Of a stretch of DNA of 64,000 bases, positions 21,270 to 33,931 are shown piece by piece. The position numbers and the translations under genes were made by a program. Every line of letters starts with the position of its first letter. Position 1 is the stretch's first letter. Source of the DNA: Rhyacophila brunnea (lineage: Eukaryota; Arthropoda; Insecta; Trichoptera; Rhyacophilidae). The notes under the pieces were generated by a model that saw only the letters and a program-made list of their open reading frames with translations, was not told the origin of the DNA and did no database searches. The stretch spans positions 1-64,000 of the forward strand of contig JAGYXB010001852.1 in assembly GCA_022495005.1 (NCBI GenBank). Reading direction: 5' to 3'.

Positions 21270-21883
21270 AAATAATCCAGTATATCGGCTATTTTCAAAA
21301 TTTGTTTGCCACTGGCTTCCACTAATAGACGAGAATCAAAATAAAATATAAATGTAGGTACCTCTTTCATAGAATCACACCCTTTAACTAGAAATAATTA
21401 ATAATGAAGAATGCCAGTGATGACACATAATCTGACATATTAAAATGGTTGGTGTATTTTGTTTGTACAACATAATTGTGTGCAAGTACGTATTTGTTTG
21501 AGTGCTTATATCATGGGACCCTTTGATGTTTGCTGTAGGGATTTTATTTTGCTTTGGGTAAATTGTTTATTCTAACTTTCTTAATTATATGGCTGGTTTG
21601 AGCTGTTTCGGGCCCCCCTTTTGAATCTTCTGAGTAATAGATTGCGTCATCATCGTCACTATTTCTTGGGCTTATCACATTACCAATGTGGAGGTTTTAG
21701 GTCAATTAGGACAAGTCAATAGAATAGGCTAAGACAACTTATAGCTACTATAAAGCGCTTAAAAATAATTGCATGCTTATATTATAGACATATGATTTAC
21801 TCCAGCTCATAATTCAGGGAAAGGTTGAAGACAGTAGAGTGCGTACGTAAATTTTCTTGCCAACGATACGTCCGTAATTGGAA

Positions 21884-21977
21884 CGATGTCTAAGGCGTTG
21901 GTGATCTTATACGACTGACCCAGGATAGGTAGACGTATTCGCACTTAAATTGGTCACCAACCTTCAAAATGAAGACG
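21884..21977. repeat. Decayed fourth fragment of the duplicated unit
   Basis: Sequence such as CTAAGGCGT, ACGACTGACCCAGGATAG, TTGGTCACCAACCTT and GAAGAC follows the order of 1129-1218 (CCAAGGCGT, ATGACTGACCTAGGATAG, TTGGTCGCCAACCTT, GAAGAC). Nothing else of the unit is nearby. The unit is therefore a dispersed family and not only a local duplication. Confidence 0.6.
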
Positions 21978-24900
21978 GCGCCGAAAAAAATAAATATCAG
22001 GGTAGCATAATTTGCCAAGTTATCACATCTTGGGGAAGTATAAATAAATTCGAAGCGAGAAAAATGAAGTTTCCTGCCAGATTAGTGAATTGAATTGAAT
22101 TTAACGTAAACCCTCATTTTAATTGTGTTAATCTAAAAATCTGTAAATCCTAAATAAGAAAAAGACGACCCATAGTCTTTTAAAATTACAAATAAATTTA
22201 TCTATAATAAATTAATTGCCTTTATTTGTATCCTTACAGTGAATACTCTGCCTACTAGAGGCACATATTGGCAGAATATAAAGCTTGCTATTTAATAAAT
22301 TTTATTTATAATTTACAATTTAAACAACTCAAAACATTAGAAACAAAAATTAACATTTTTTAAGGTAAACTTACACTATTTATTATTTGTTTTTTTATTT
22401 ATTATTTATGTCGAATCTAGTTTCGGCACAGTCACTATTTGAAACTGCGTTGCATACAACTTATAACTTACCGTTTTTCTTGCCAAATCGTGTGTATCGT
22501 GTTACATCTAGCGTTTCTCAATACCGCTAAAACCATACGCCGGAAGCAAGCAAAATAGATAGATACATATAGGTAAGAATTATTTTGTCTGCAAGACACA
22601 TTTTTCTATTGGAATTATATATTTGTACCACAGATTAAATATAACTGTGTAAATGTACAGTAAAATGTTGCGCGCGTATTTCTAGCATTCAAGCGCCAAT
22701 AAAGTAGTCGAAAAAAATGTATTAAGTACATAATATTATAATATGTGTGGTTTTAAATCAAATATTTTATAACCATAGTCATTAGTGAAGTTTTTAAAGC
22801 AGCGCAAATAAAATGACTTGTTTGTGACCGTTTGAATAAAAATCAAGTGAATGTCGAACAACCAATCCACATATGATACACCAACATATTGTGTAGATGA
22901 GGATAATTTACAAAATTTCCGTCGATGGTATGCCTCATGGCCCCCACATATTCTAGAGGGCTATCGCTAAAGTCATGGGCAGTGCTATTGTCTACAGTAG
23001 TGTTTCCCAAATTCTACACGAAAATTATCATTTAAGTAGGTATATCAATCGTCATATCACGTCAAATTACATCGCGTAACTACATTTTTAAAGCCTTGAA
23101 GTAAACTAGCTCCGTAGGCGACTTTTTTACTATTAGAGTGAATTTGTAATGTCTGTTAATTTAACTTAGCTGGTTGATCCGCCATGCTGAGCCCCTCCTA
23201 TGCCCGGGCCCCCAGGCTAGAGCCCAGTCAGAGGAGTCTAGAGCCCCTTGTCTACTCTCTACCTGTTGACCTATGTACCTGCGAACTGTTGCCATCTGAA
23301 GTGGTTACACAATAAATTTAATTTCACAACATCGCAGTAAGTCGCAGTAATTGAATAAAAATTGAATTGAAATTATGTTGGCATGGGTTTTTATTATATT
23401 CCGTACCTATCTGTCATTTTCTAGACATATTGCGTTACATATGCACATTATAATATTTTTAGGATTAAGAAGAAAAAATCAAATTAATACTTTGTTACAA
23501 ATACAAACAAATACAAAAATACAAAACATGTTAATGACAAACCATGTCACTCAGATTTTATTGTCAAACAAACATTCGAAAAATATTTAAATGAGTTAAA
23601 TATCGTTAAACATCAAAGAGATTTGATTCTGGCACCGAGCAATGTCTTTGTTAAACATAGTGTATTTTCAATCAATATCATAAGCATTTATCATCAATAA
23701 ATATTATTTGAGGCGAAGACTCAACATTTTCCTAAAATTATATAGGTACTGTTTACGTCAGTTTGAGGTTATATTTATGAAAAATCATTTCGTAACTATC
23801 ACTAATTGCACCTTAAATAAAACACGTTGTTTAAATGAAATATGTTGAAAGTTAAGTAGGTACTATAATTTATTGAAGTTATCCAGGAATATGGAAATAG
23901 TGGAAATGGCGTGATTGAGGTATACCAACATACCAATATAACAGTCATTGTCGGCCAATTGCAATACTTTACGTCAACAAAGGATCGTCACAGTGATAGT
24001 TGTTACCTTTTTTATAATTTATTTAGTGATAAAGTTAACGTGTAAAAATGAACCAGCGGCGCTCCAATAATTTGTTTTGTTGTTTTTGTTTTGTTACGCC
24101 AAAGAAGTATAACTTCAATAAAATTAACAATAAAAATGACGAATCATGAACCTTATTTTAAAACTACTTACTAAAGTTTTTTTTTAATACCTACATACAA
24201 TAGGTACCGATTATTTTTACCCGGAGCGGAGCAGACCCTGGAGCGCAGCTGGAGCAAGTATTAGGAGCTGGACCGGAGCAACTCAAAAAAGGGTCTGCTC
24301 CAACCCTCTGGTTTAAATTGTAAATTATCAAAAAAATGTTTCAAATTGCAAGCTTTGTATTTTCATCTATATGCCTCTGGTAGGTAGAGGATTCGCCTTA
24401 AGCGAATATTAAACTGGATTTTTGTTGTCAATTCCAACATACCTACATTTTCAAAGAAATATTGCACGTCACGTGTGAACATACAATGAAAAATATGCAA
24501 CGATAGAGATAGAGATACTTCATAATTGAGTAAAAATCAACATTGATACTAAGTAACAATTTCGTCGCTATGGACGATGCAATCGCTTACATTGTAAAGT
24601 TTTAATTGATCCATAAAAAAATTCTCCACTATCGATTGACCTAAAAATTATCTGTGTCAAAAAAACGCAAATAAAATAACATTTGTTTTGTTGATATAAA
24701 TTGACAAGAATAATAACAATAACATACTGTAATGAGGTGACATTGTTTTCGAATAAATAATATTTATATATTAATATCTTGAATTAGCTAGCTCGAAATG
24801 ATATAGGTACCTACCTACCTGTCTATGCACCGCGCGGGAAATGTGATCGCAGGGGCGGATTTGCTGACACGGGAAATACCCGCCGGACAATGAGAATGCA

Positions 24901-25599
24901 ATGTATTAATTTTTTAAATATAAATTCAATGAAATAACAAATCATAAAATTGTGAAAGCTTACAAATAATTAGGCACAATTTGCCTCAGTTATTTTTTCT
25001 ATAAAACGTATTAAACTTTACACATGACCTATTGATAAAACAATTAAAAATATGAATGCATATCTTTTAATGGATTTACTATAATATAATATAGGTAGGT
25101 ACTACATAATGTATATAATGTTTGTAAACAATATGCCATATGTATAGTGAAAGTAAATTGTAATAATTGATGGGAGTTTTACACTATTTCAAAGACGTCG
25201 GTTCGATCAATCCGGTTTCGTCATTTGATATTCTATAGTATAATATTCATCTTCGTGATATTTATATTATACATATTATGCAAATTGTAAAGATAAAATG
25301 TTCATGTTTTATATAACGTTGTGAACGGTTGTGATCGAGATTTTATGAGAATTATTTATTTTTGTTTACCGATTTTTCTTATGATTCTCAAGTAGTATTC
25401 ATGATACTTTCACTTACCTGAAAGATTAAAAAAAACTTTATCTAGAAATTACAAGTTCTGGGTAGGGGTTCCCCAATATATGTATTTCATTTTTTCAGCA
25501 GTTCCTTCAAACATAAAGGAAAATATTCTTTGCTCCAACGCTAGAATTAAATTGTGTTCGTATCTACCAAAATGGACTTGGGGACCCATAGTCATAACA
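21978..25599. other. AT-rich intergenic DNA with repeat scraps
   Basis: A GC-rich repeat piece lies at 22925-22965 and a fuller one at 23100-23290 (TCCGTAGGCGACTTTTTTAC, then GCCCGGGCCCCCAGGCTAGAG). An inverted TACTTCTTTGGCG-type end lies at 24086-24118, next to CAGCGGCGCTCCAATAA. GGAGC words repeat at 24222-24302. Elsewhere I see no gene, RNA or terminal repeat. Confidence 0.45.
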
Positions 25600-26455
25600 T
25601 CAAAATCAAATTTATTTATTTTACATATAATGAACATAACAAATTATAAATTCAAAGCGTTCATGACATGACATAAAATAAGTTTTTTTTTTAAATAAAA
25701 ATATAGGGTAGTGTGAGTTAGTAATACAATAAATAATAAAATAAGAAATAAAATAAGAAAATAAATAACAAAATAAAAGTAGATGGAAGCACACAGAGTG
25801 AACTTTGATATACCCTATCTTAAAAACTTATAAAACAACGTCCACCTAAATTTACCCTCACGTAAGTGGAATATATCAATATCCGAAGCGATTTCACTAA
25901 ACATGGTTACTGCCCTCCCAATTGGCATTACTAATGGCAGGTTAGTTCTGCACCGTGGGAGAACAAACAACGGATGCCCTCGATTCCTAAGGTAATTATC
26001 AGAGATACACAAGCCAACACCACCAAGAATGGCAGAGTTCACATTTACGCCGCGTATAAGTCTGAAAAAATATGTAGCTAAATAAAGATCCCTTCTAAAT
26101 TTTAAGCTACAGTATGCAAGCATCCTTAAGAGAAAATTAGTCGGGTAGAGTCACGGATAATATCCATACAGCCGAAAGTAAAGGAGTCTTAAAAATTTCT
26201 TTTGGACTCTCTCCACCATAAGGCCGTACTTCAACTGATGCGGGGCCCAAACGATAGACCCACTCTCAAGTCTGCTTCTAACTAAGGAGTTATAGAGAAT
26301 TTTTAGTACCGTAACACCCGAAAAGACCCGGGAAGTACGCAAGACAAAGTCCAACATCTTTAGCGCCTTTTTGCAAATGGTATCTATATGACCACTAAAC
26401 GTCAGTTTACCGTCAAACGTAATTCCAAGATCTCTTACAGATGACAGATGATGAA
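25600..26455 (-). pseudogene. Jockey-like LINE, 5'-truncated copy 1
   Basis: Minus strand. Two frames joined by a shift near 26130 give the end of the reverse transcriptase ORF: SLVRSRLESGSIVWAPHQLK, then VERVQKKFLRLLYFRLYGYYP, then CSLKFRRDLYLATYFFRLIR and FHLREGKFRWTLFYKFLR. The 3' UTR runs to 25600 and shares its words (AACAAATTATAAATTCAAAG, CATGACATGACAT) with the copy at 46540. It is identical over at least 100 bp to the copy at 50345-51600, so the family was active recently. Catalytic motifs are absent from this copy. Confidence 0.88.
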
Positions 26456-27229
26456 TATGTACCTATATGATACATGGGCTTAGTTATAATAATTATGAAA
26501 TCTATATTATCATGGAATGTTACTTGGACGTGTTCCCATTCAAACAATGCCTAACGCACAGAGTAACTTATTTACTGGTATATACACAGTGCTCCTAGCC
26601 TAACATATAGGTTAGTTAGTTACAATAATTCTTAAATAAACAATTTATTATGTTATTAATATTCAATCACATATTATTCAAATAACATTGTTAACAAAAT
26701 AAGTAATTTTCAAGGTTTGTATGAATAAAAATAAGTAATAAATTACTTTATATAAATTGTGTTTTTAATTGTCACTACCTACAATGGCATTCAAAAGCAA
26801 ACCAAATAGTACTTAATTTTTTTTCTTTTCATGACGATTTCGGATAGTACAGAGGCCATTATCAAGAGATATGTATTAAAGTGTAGTATGTATGAATCGT
26901 TGCTTTATTTTTTTCGAAAATTTTAGGTTTAACTGGCAGTGAACTTGCTTAGGATAAAAAGGGGGTGATAGTTGTGACCAGAGATTCCAGATCAGATATT
27001 GAAATTTTCACTAAGCAAGCCATGTTGTTTTGAACGTATCTTTTCGTCCCTATGTAGGTATACACATAAGTTAATAACGAAGTTAACGGCTTAATAATTC
27101 TTTCGACATCATGGTAAAGTTCGAAAAACTGATTTTTAAATTTCTAGACTCATAAAAGTCATTTTAATTTTTTAAATTTTTAAAATACATAATTAGTTTG
27201 TGAATATTAATTAAATTGGGTGTGCCTAC

Positions 27230-27790
27230 TCCGTCCTACGACCCCGCCGCAATTTCCAATAATGTCGTTCAATGCACCCAGACCCAGCTAGCCTGCACAT
27301 AATCATAGATGCATTTGCTTCTATGTATAATTCATACAGAATAATAGTGTACCTATAAATTGTCCCGGGCGGTTGCTACGTAACTAAAACCAATACGCCC
27401 CTGGTAGCTGCGCGGGACAGCTAGTGATCCGGTGCGCCGCGCACGCGCCCGCCGATTGACTGACTCAATTTTCGTTTTTCACCAAGAACACACCGCTCCG
27501 AGCATATTGCTTTCAAATCTCAAAAATAATAATAAATTCACGCGCAAAGATATTCGTTTTGTTGCTGTTATTAAGTAGTCGGTTGACACCTAGAAAGATG
27601 TTATCGGGGTGTATTGTTACATCGCCGAAAATCCGCCTCGAACGAAAGGGATACATCGCCGTCCTGTAAGGGCGCAATCGATCAGCGCCGCGCGATGAAA
27701 AGAAACAAGTCCGGCGCCGCGACCGCGGAAATTATTATTATTCTTGAAATAATGACGTAATCTTAATTTTAATAGATTATTAATGACAAG
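27230..27790 (+). promoter_or_regulatory. GC- and CpG-rich region upstream of the tamalin-like gene
   Basis: CpG-rich patches (for example GCGCCGCGCACGCGCCCGCC near 27432, and 27610-27730) stand out from the AT-rich surroundings just before the first coding exon. This probably includes the promoter and 5' UTR. I cannot place the start site and see no clear TATA box. Confidence 0.45.
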
Positions 27791-27907
27791 ATGGATTCGC
27801 CGAAGCTGAATGAGAAAGTGCACAGGATGTGTCCGTCGGTTGGAGGGGGCGCCACGAAGAGGCATGGCCACTCTGAACATGGAGACGACGACCTGGAAGC
27901 ATCCTCC
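27791..27907 (+). CDS. Tamalin/GRASP-like scaffold, coding exon 1 (predicted)
   Basis: The ATG at 27791 opens MDSPKLNEKVHRMCPSVGGG and stays open for 39 codons to ...DDDLEASS, where a good donor GTAAGA follows. The exon ends on a codon boundary, the phase needed by the PDZ exon at 48537, which has no start codon of its own. It lies in the only CpG-rich patch upstream, on the same strand. The link across 20.6 kb rests on phase, strand and position only; no homology is claimed for these 39 residues. A minus-strand frame over the same bases is a shadow. Confidence 0.6.
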
Positions 27908-30900
27908 GTAAGAATCTATTCATTTTCATTTTATTCCATCTAACGATAAATCGACCGCGCAAATTTGTCGTAAACAAACGACACTTATATATTGTAGACA
28001 GACATGCGGTGTCCTTCATATTCCAAAGAGCGCTCGTGTTTTTCTGTCATTGTTTTCAACCGTCGATGAAAAGTAATTAACACGACAGTTCGTTCGCAAC
28101 TGCACATATAATAACAACATTGCAAAGATACGGAATATTTTTAATTAAGTAGTGATTAAACTTGCTGAATACACTATTTATTGACAACGGAATTATAATA
28201 ATGCTCAGTACCACCGTGAGTTTTCGTTATACATATTATTTATTCACTTTATGTTGTGGTGTCTATGTATCTATGATTTAAGTGCTTTATTGACAATATT
28301 ATAATATAATTTACATTCATTATAGTAATTAATTTATAGTAAATGTGGTCTAACAATTACAATGTATTACTTACCACACAATAACATTTTAATGTGTAGA
28401 TGTAGATAAATATTTTACCCTCCATACGCACTGAGATTTTTAATAATATAACTTATAACAAATACCAATTAATAATATTATGATTCTCTTACCATTTTTT
28501 TCATTTGATGTACATATTATATATAAACATGATGTATATATTTTTTTAAATGCACCGCATTCATTATTTTGATGTTGTGAAACGCAAAATAATATTTAAG
28601 TATAATGTTTTTCCATTGCAGTACTTCTTACGAGTCTCAATTTTCTCAGGGCTGTTGTGTATATTGTTTTTGCAGCCGCTATCTGCCAACAGTCACGAAT
28701 GCCATTCGATTCATTCGTAATTATTATTTACCTAACCATATAATATTTAACTTGATACTCATTATATATAACTTGTACTAAAATTGTTTGGTGGAAAAAT
28801 TGCCCGACGTAATATTGATTCGGCCCTCTACCGAAGCTATTAACAACGACATTGTTAAGGTAAAATGGCGTAATGTTAATTTTCAAATTAACAGGTGAAA
28901 ATTTTGGAAAATAATAAATCGAATTCCCATCGTTCACTCACTTGCCCGACAAATTGAATGTAACTTGGTCACAAAATAATTTTAAGGGAAGTTAAAAATT
29001 ACGTTCTAAATAACACTTTTTAATCAATGGATCATGACTCAAAAAGGTTGAGAAACCCTGTTCCAAATAATCTAATCCATATATTAAAACATTGGAGAGC
29101 AGCGTTGCAAACTTAGCGCTTTTCTTGCCAGATGTATCATTTTTTTAAATATAAGTAGATACATCTAGCTTGCAAAATACGCGTCTGGCATATGGTGTTA
29201 AATCTAGCGTTTTTCGACAACGCAAACAGCTTATATTTTCTCATAAAAAAGCTAGAATATTAATTACATCAATTTGTATGAAAATCAACATGCTGGCTTT
29301 GTGTACCTTATAATAACTTACCAATAAATTAAATGTAAAATTATTGGAAAATATAGAGTTTTTCTACCAACTAGCTTATTTTTAACCCTATCTGGAAAAA
29401 AATTGTCAGTGGCAGTGGCAGTATAATTACTGTGACTTTTTGTCCTTTTTTACACTTTAGAGTAAAATCCTTTATTCGATTCGATTTATTTTATTTTGCA
29501 AAACCAATTAAAACTGTGCCTACCTACTATATTTTTACTGACCCGGAGAAACAACCCTTCATCTTCGATCGTCACCAAGTTATTGGAAAGAACAGTAAAA
29601 AAATCCTCGAGTACGTTTCTGAAGAAATGGGCAAGAGAAGATTGAAATTATTATGGTCTCGTAATATGTGAATTGCCATAGATTTTTTTTTCAAAAATTG
29701 ACGCGCAGAAAAGAAATCAATTCTTTCCTCTATTTACAATTTACATAAACAACATATTATTATGGCCGTTACTTTGTAAGCCACTGAATTGTTATATTGC
29801 ACAGGGATATTGAACCTTTTTATACAAATTATATGCAAAAGCTTTTTTTTTGTCGCGTTTTAGGAAAATATTTTTTTTTAAAAAATGGCGGTTTTTACAC
29901 AACTATAAATTTACTTTTATAATATTTTTTTCTAAATTTACTCAGAAAAAAATCTTTTTAGTGAGATATTTATTGTTTGTCTGATATCAATTTATGTATT
30001 CTCAGTTTTTAGTTAAGATTTTTTCAAGAAGCGATTTATAAGAGAAACCTACACATATTACAGTCGAATCATGTGTGTACTTTCACTTTGAAATAATTCA
30101 TCGACAAAAAAAGCGGTTTGAGTATATTTATATTGAATTAAAATTCAACGATTCTTTTAAAACTACATTTTACAATAGTATTATATTTATTACATACATA
30201 TTGTATATCAATAAAAATATTTTTCCAATTGTCACGTAGGTATGCATTTTGTTCGTAAGTCGATAGATAAATCAAGTCAGTATCTCCAAATGATGGGAAT
30301 TTAAGAAAAAATCAGTAGATTGATTTAATTAAATGAACTAAAAACCTGCGAATCCCATTCAAAATTGAAAGTAGACTTCGACTTTTATATCGAGACGTAC
30401 ACGTCACTGCGGCCGTTTCTGGAACTAAGGCCGTTGCAATACCGTCTGGATGTAAAATGCGCGTGACGTAATACTGTCATCGCATACAACGCCATAACGT
30501 TACACTCCCCCCCCCCATATGCAAAAAGTATTTGCGAAAGTCACATTTTGAGATAATGACATTGACTTAAGAATTTTTTCAATAATGCGGATGAATCTTT
30601 TGATTTATGGTATAAGCAAAAAACAGAATATTTTCAATTGATACTATGTTTTGCTTATGAATCCCGTTATAATGTCTCCTTGTTTAGAATAACTACCGTT
30701 TTCGTGAAAAAAAACGAAAAACAATATGTCGATTTTTATACCTACTGAAATAAATTTTATAGGTACTGCTTTTGACTTTATGTCAAATGGTTCAGAATTT
30801 CACGCAGAGCATTATCTGTACACTAACACTGTCGTCTGACACTGCCCTTTCCCTTAAGGGGGCAGCGTAGATGTCAATATAATTAGAACCTGGACAGTAC

Positions 30901-31647
30901 CCGCGTGTCGTACAAAAATTTTCAGCGTGGCACTCGGTGTCACGCGTTTTATAGGTTCTCCGTCCCTGATCCCAGCGTTATCAGTCACTATCATAATAAC
31001 GTGACCAAAGGACTATCTTGTAATTTTACAGTTGTAATAAATGAATAAATTAGGAACATTGGTTACCTACCTACCTTGAAATTGAATAATTACATGGTAG
31101 ATATTAAATTAATTTATAACATGCGATAATAAATTTATTTTTCCAGTGCAAGAAAGACGAGATTTAACATATTGCTTTTATTTATTATACACAATGTTTA
31201 AATAATTTATTAGATACTTTTTCTTATTTCAAAATGCTGTTCGCGGAAAAATTAGCGCTTATTTCTGACGGATGACGATTTAAAAAAATAATAATTTCAG
31301 AATTTAAAAGAACTTTACTCTTTGAATAAATAAAAGAAAAATCCACAGTAGTTGTCGCTCATATTGCCATTGTGATTGTAAAGTTTCAATATCACAATGA
31401 GTAGCTAATAGTTTCTGTCCACGCGTGCAATTTTATTGCCTTCACTGATCAATTCGACACGCAAAACGCAATCTGAAAACTTTCAGTCAAATATTATTTT
31501 TGGCTCTACAACCTTTGACGTAATATATTTGACCCTTTTAGCAATTTTATCCATTCTGGATAATCCAGCGTCGTCGCTTTATAATCATGTTGGTCGAGCT
31601 TATTGAAATATCCTGTAGCGCAATTAAGCAGGGTCACCTCGTCCATT
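27908..31647. other. Start of the 20.6-kb first intron, mostly plain AT-rich DNA
   Basis: Near 29040-29070 AAAGGTTGAGAAACCCTG resembles a hAT right end. Near 29105-29225, words such as TTGCCAGATGTATC and GATACATCTAGCTTGCAA form a small hairpin-type repeat also hinted at near 22485. An open frame at 29432-29671 ends with DPEKQPFIFDRHQVIGKNSK and looks protein-like, but I cannot name it. A C-run lies near 30508. Confidence 0.4.
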
Positions 31648-33584
31648 CGTCGCTATAGGATTTGTTTCCCGAATAGACCAAATGTCAATTTTACAGGAGA
31701 CGAAAAACAAATTTCATTGTCGTATATTTAAATATCAGTAGATGTATCAATCATTCTTTCTACATTGTATGATTGCAACATTATCTAAGAATAGATTCCA
31801 AGAATAATATACTGGTATAAATCATTAAATGCACAGAAAATGCGTTTTATTTACAAGTACTCACTGTGGATATTCGGGAAATTTTTAGCGCTCTCTCAGG
31901 ATAACGGATATTCGGGACAAAACAAGGACATTCAGGATTTAAGACCGTAGCGTATTGCTGCACGGCCCACGGATTACTGAGTGGTCAAAAAGTACGCGCG
32001 TCAAATGTTATATTTATTTACACGATAATTGTTAGTAATTACTTCTACTATTTAAATACTTAATGATCATAATTACCCAAGTTCGTATGTAATAATAACA
32101 TGCGGCAATCGCTTTTTCGGTTTTTTTTTCGGATTAAGTAATAAAATAGTTTTTAAGTAATTAACTATTTTTTATTGAACGAATAATTCACAAGATTTAA
32201 GAATGTACCATTCTAATAATTGAATATACATCATTTTTAAAATCACTTCGGAGAAAATATATTATAACCAATAGAAAATATATTTTTGAAAAAAGTAAGA
32301 CACCCGGCAGGAATCGACCCTGCATCTCCTGGGTTTACGCCCCAGTCCACGAATTATCCAATATGCTATGAGGTGACATACTTATGACGACAAACTTTAA
32401 CTATTAGCCTTTTAATACCTGCTCATCAGCACTCTTCAAAATCAAGCAACTATCGGCGATCGGTTTTTGTTTATTAAATAAAAGTAGGTATCTACTACTT
32501 CAATTACTAACCGACGTCACAGATTTCTCCAATATTTTATGATGGTACTAACTCGTACTGGCTAACAAGTTTATATTAATACTTTTTCCAAAAAAAAAAT
32601 CTATGTATATATATCTGTATATTATTATATCTATATATTTCTATTATTAACAATTAAACTTATTACAAACCACCAAATAATATTATATATTTACTATTGT
32701 AAGGAATAACAACACAAAATAATAGCACGTATAAATTAATTACCATTGGCTGCTAATATTAGATAGGTACCAATATCCTAAGTATATAATATTCACCAAA
32801 TAAATAGTTACTAACATACATATTAAATTAAATTAACTATCAGCGCATTCAAAAATAAATAATAGCATCGCCTTTATTTTCATAGAAATACTTAGATTAA
32901 AAGTAAAATAAAGACAAACAATGTTTGATTAATAATAATTTGAAATAATTATTATTTTTTACGTCATAGTAGTTTCCGGGTCACACTGTAGAATTCATAT
33001 AACCGTTGGGATTTTGTGTCATTTATCAAAACAAAATGCAGTTATTTAGGTTAAATTACTCACTTCCATAACTCTACTGTAAGTTCAGGACGAACTGGTG
33101 ATGTATCAGCTATGAATGATCTCTTCAAATTTGATGAATTCACTATTAAAACAATAGTAACTTTAAAAACAATATCATTAAGACGAAATTTGAAAGAGGA
33201 CTACGGACGGCCAAAAAATATGAAAGTGGGCGTGATTGTTTTAGAGCTAGACAGAGTGAATGTGGGAGCGAGATGCACGGCGTCAGGGCGGTTTGATTGG
33301 CTAAAAGTCATATTCGGGAAATAAAAACTCAGCCAGAGATATTTTTCGACCGAAATTAACTTGGATATTCAGGTACGCATAGTTGGACATTCGGGAGAAC
33401 ACCACGGAGTAATTTTAACTTAACATGGCGTATTCGGGTTTTTTAAAAAAATATCTCTGTTCCTAGATAAAAATATATTGTTTTTATAAATGATTTCGGT
33501 AGAGTTCGATAAAAGAAATCGAGCTGCATTAAAATGTCGATTTCGACAAAAATGGATATTCGGGAAACAAATCCTATAGCGACG
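31648..33584. mobile_element. 1.94-kb inverted-repeat element with clustered TATTCGGG boxes
   Basis: The first 28 bp (start CGTCGCTATAGGATTTGTTT, ending CCCGAATA) are repeated exactly, inverted, at 33557-33584. CATT flanks both sides (31644-31647 and 33585-33588), fitting a 4-bp target duplication. TATTCGGG or close variants recur near both ends (about 31873, 31907, 31931 and 33310, 33364, 33387, 33431). There is no transposase, so it is nonautonomous. A tRNA-like sequence lies in its middle. Confidence 0.8.
32299..32377 (-). pseudogene. tRNA-like sequence, Tyr(GUA)-like anticodon
   Basis: Minus strand. CTGGG-GCGTAAA-CCCAG forms a perfect anticodon stem-loop and GCAGG-GTCGATT-CCTGC a perfect T arm (B box GGTCGATTCC). 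The loop has C where U33 is expected, the D arm (TAGCATATTGGATAATTC) pairs poorly, and only 4-5 of 7 acceptor pairs form. It is probably a degenerate tRNA or tRNA-derived repeat. Confidence 0.55.
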
Positions 33585-33931
33585 CATTGTCATCAAAATG
33601 AAAATTGCGCAAGGGCGCGACCGCATTGGGCATAGCCCTTCCGTGCTATTTACTACAGTCATCACCACTGATATAATATTATTCTTGTTTCCAATATGGC
33701 CTACAATCTATGTATAAATTGTTCCACCGATAAAAAGGTTATGCATCACTTAATATTATATTATGGATATTAAGGCTATACCTCAGTTGCGGCATGGTCT
33801 ATAAAGATCGTCGCTAGGCGATGCGCGGATTTCGGGTCGCGGGTGTAAATGACGCATGCCGACCGAAATATAATTTGTCATATAAATCCAACATGCGTCC
33901 ATTTAATGTTCTGTTTATTGTTCCATTAGTA

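Noticed and set aside
27617..28019. Two minus-strand open frames over the first coding exon
   Set aside because: No homology and no splice logic; they are shadows of a CpG-rich region.
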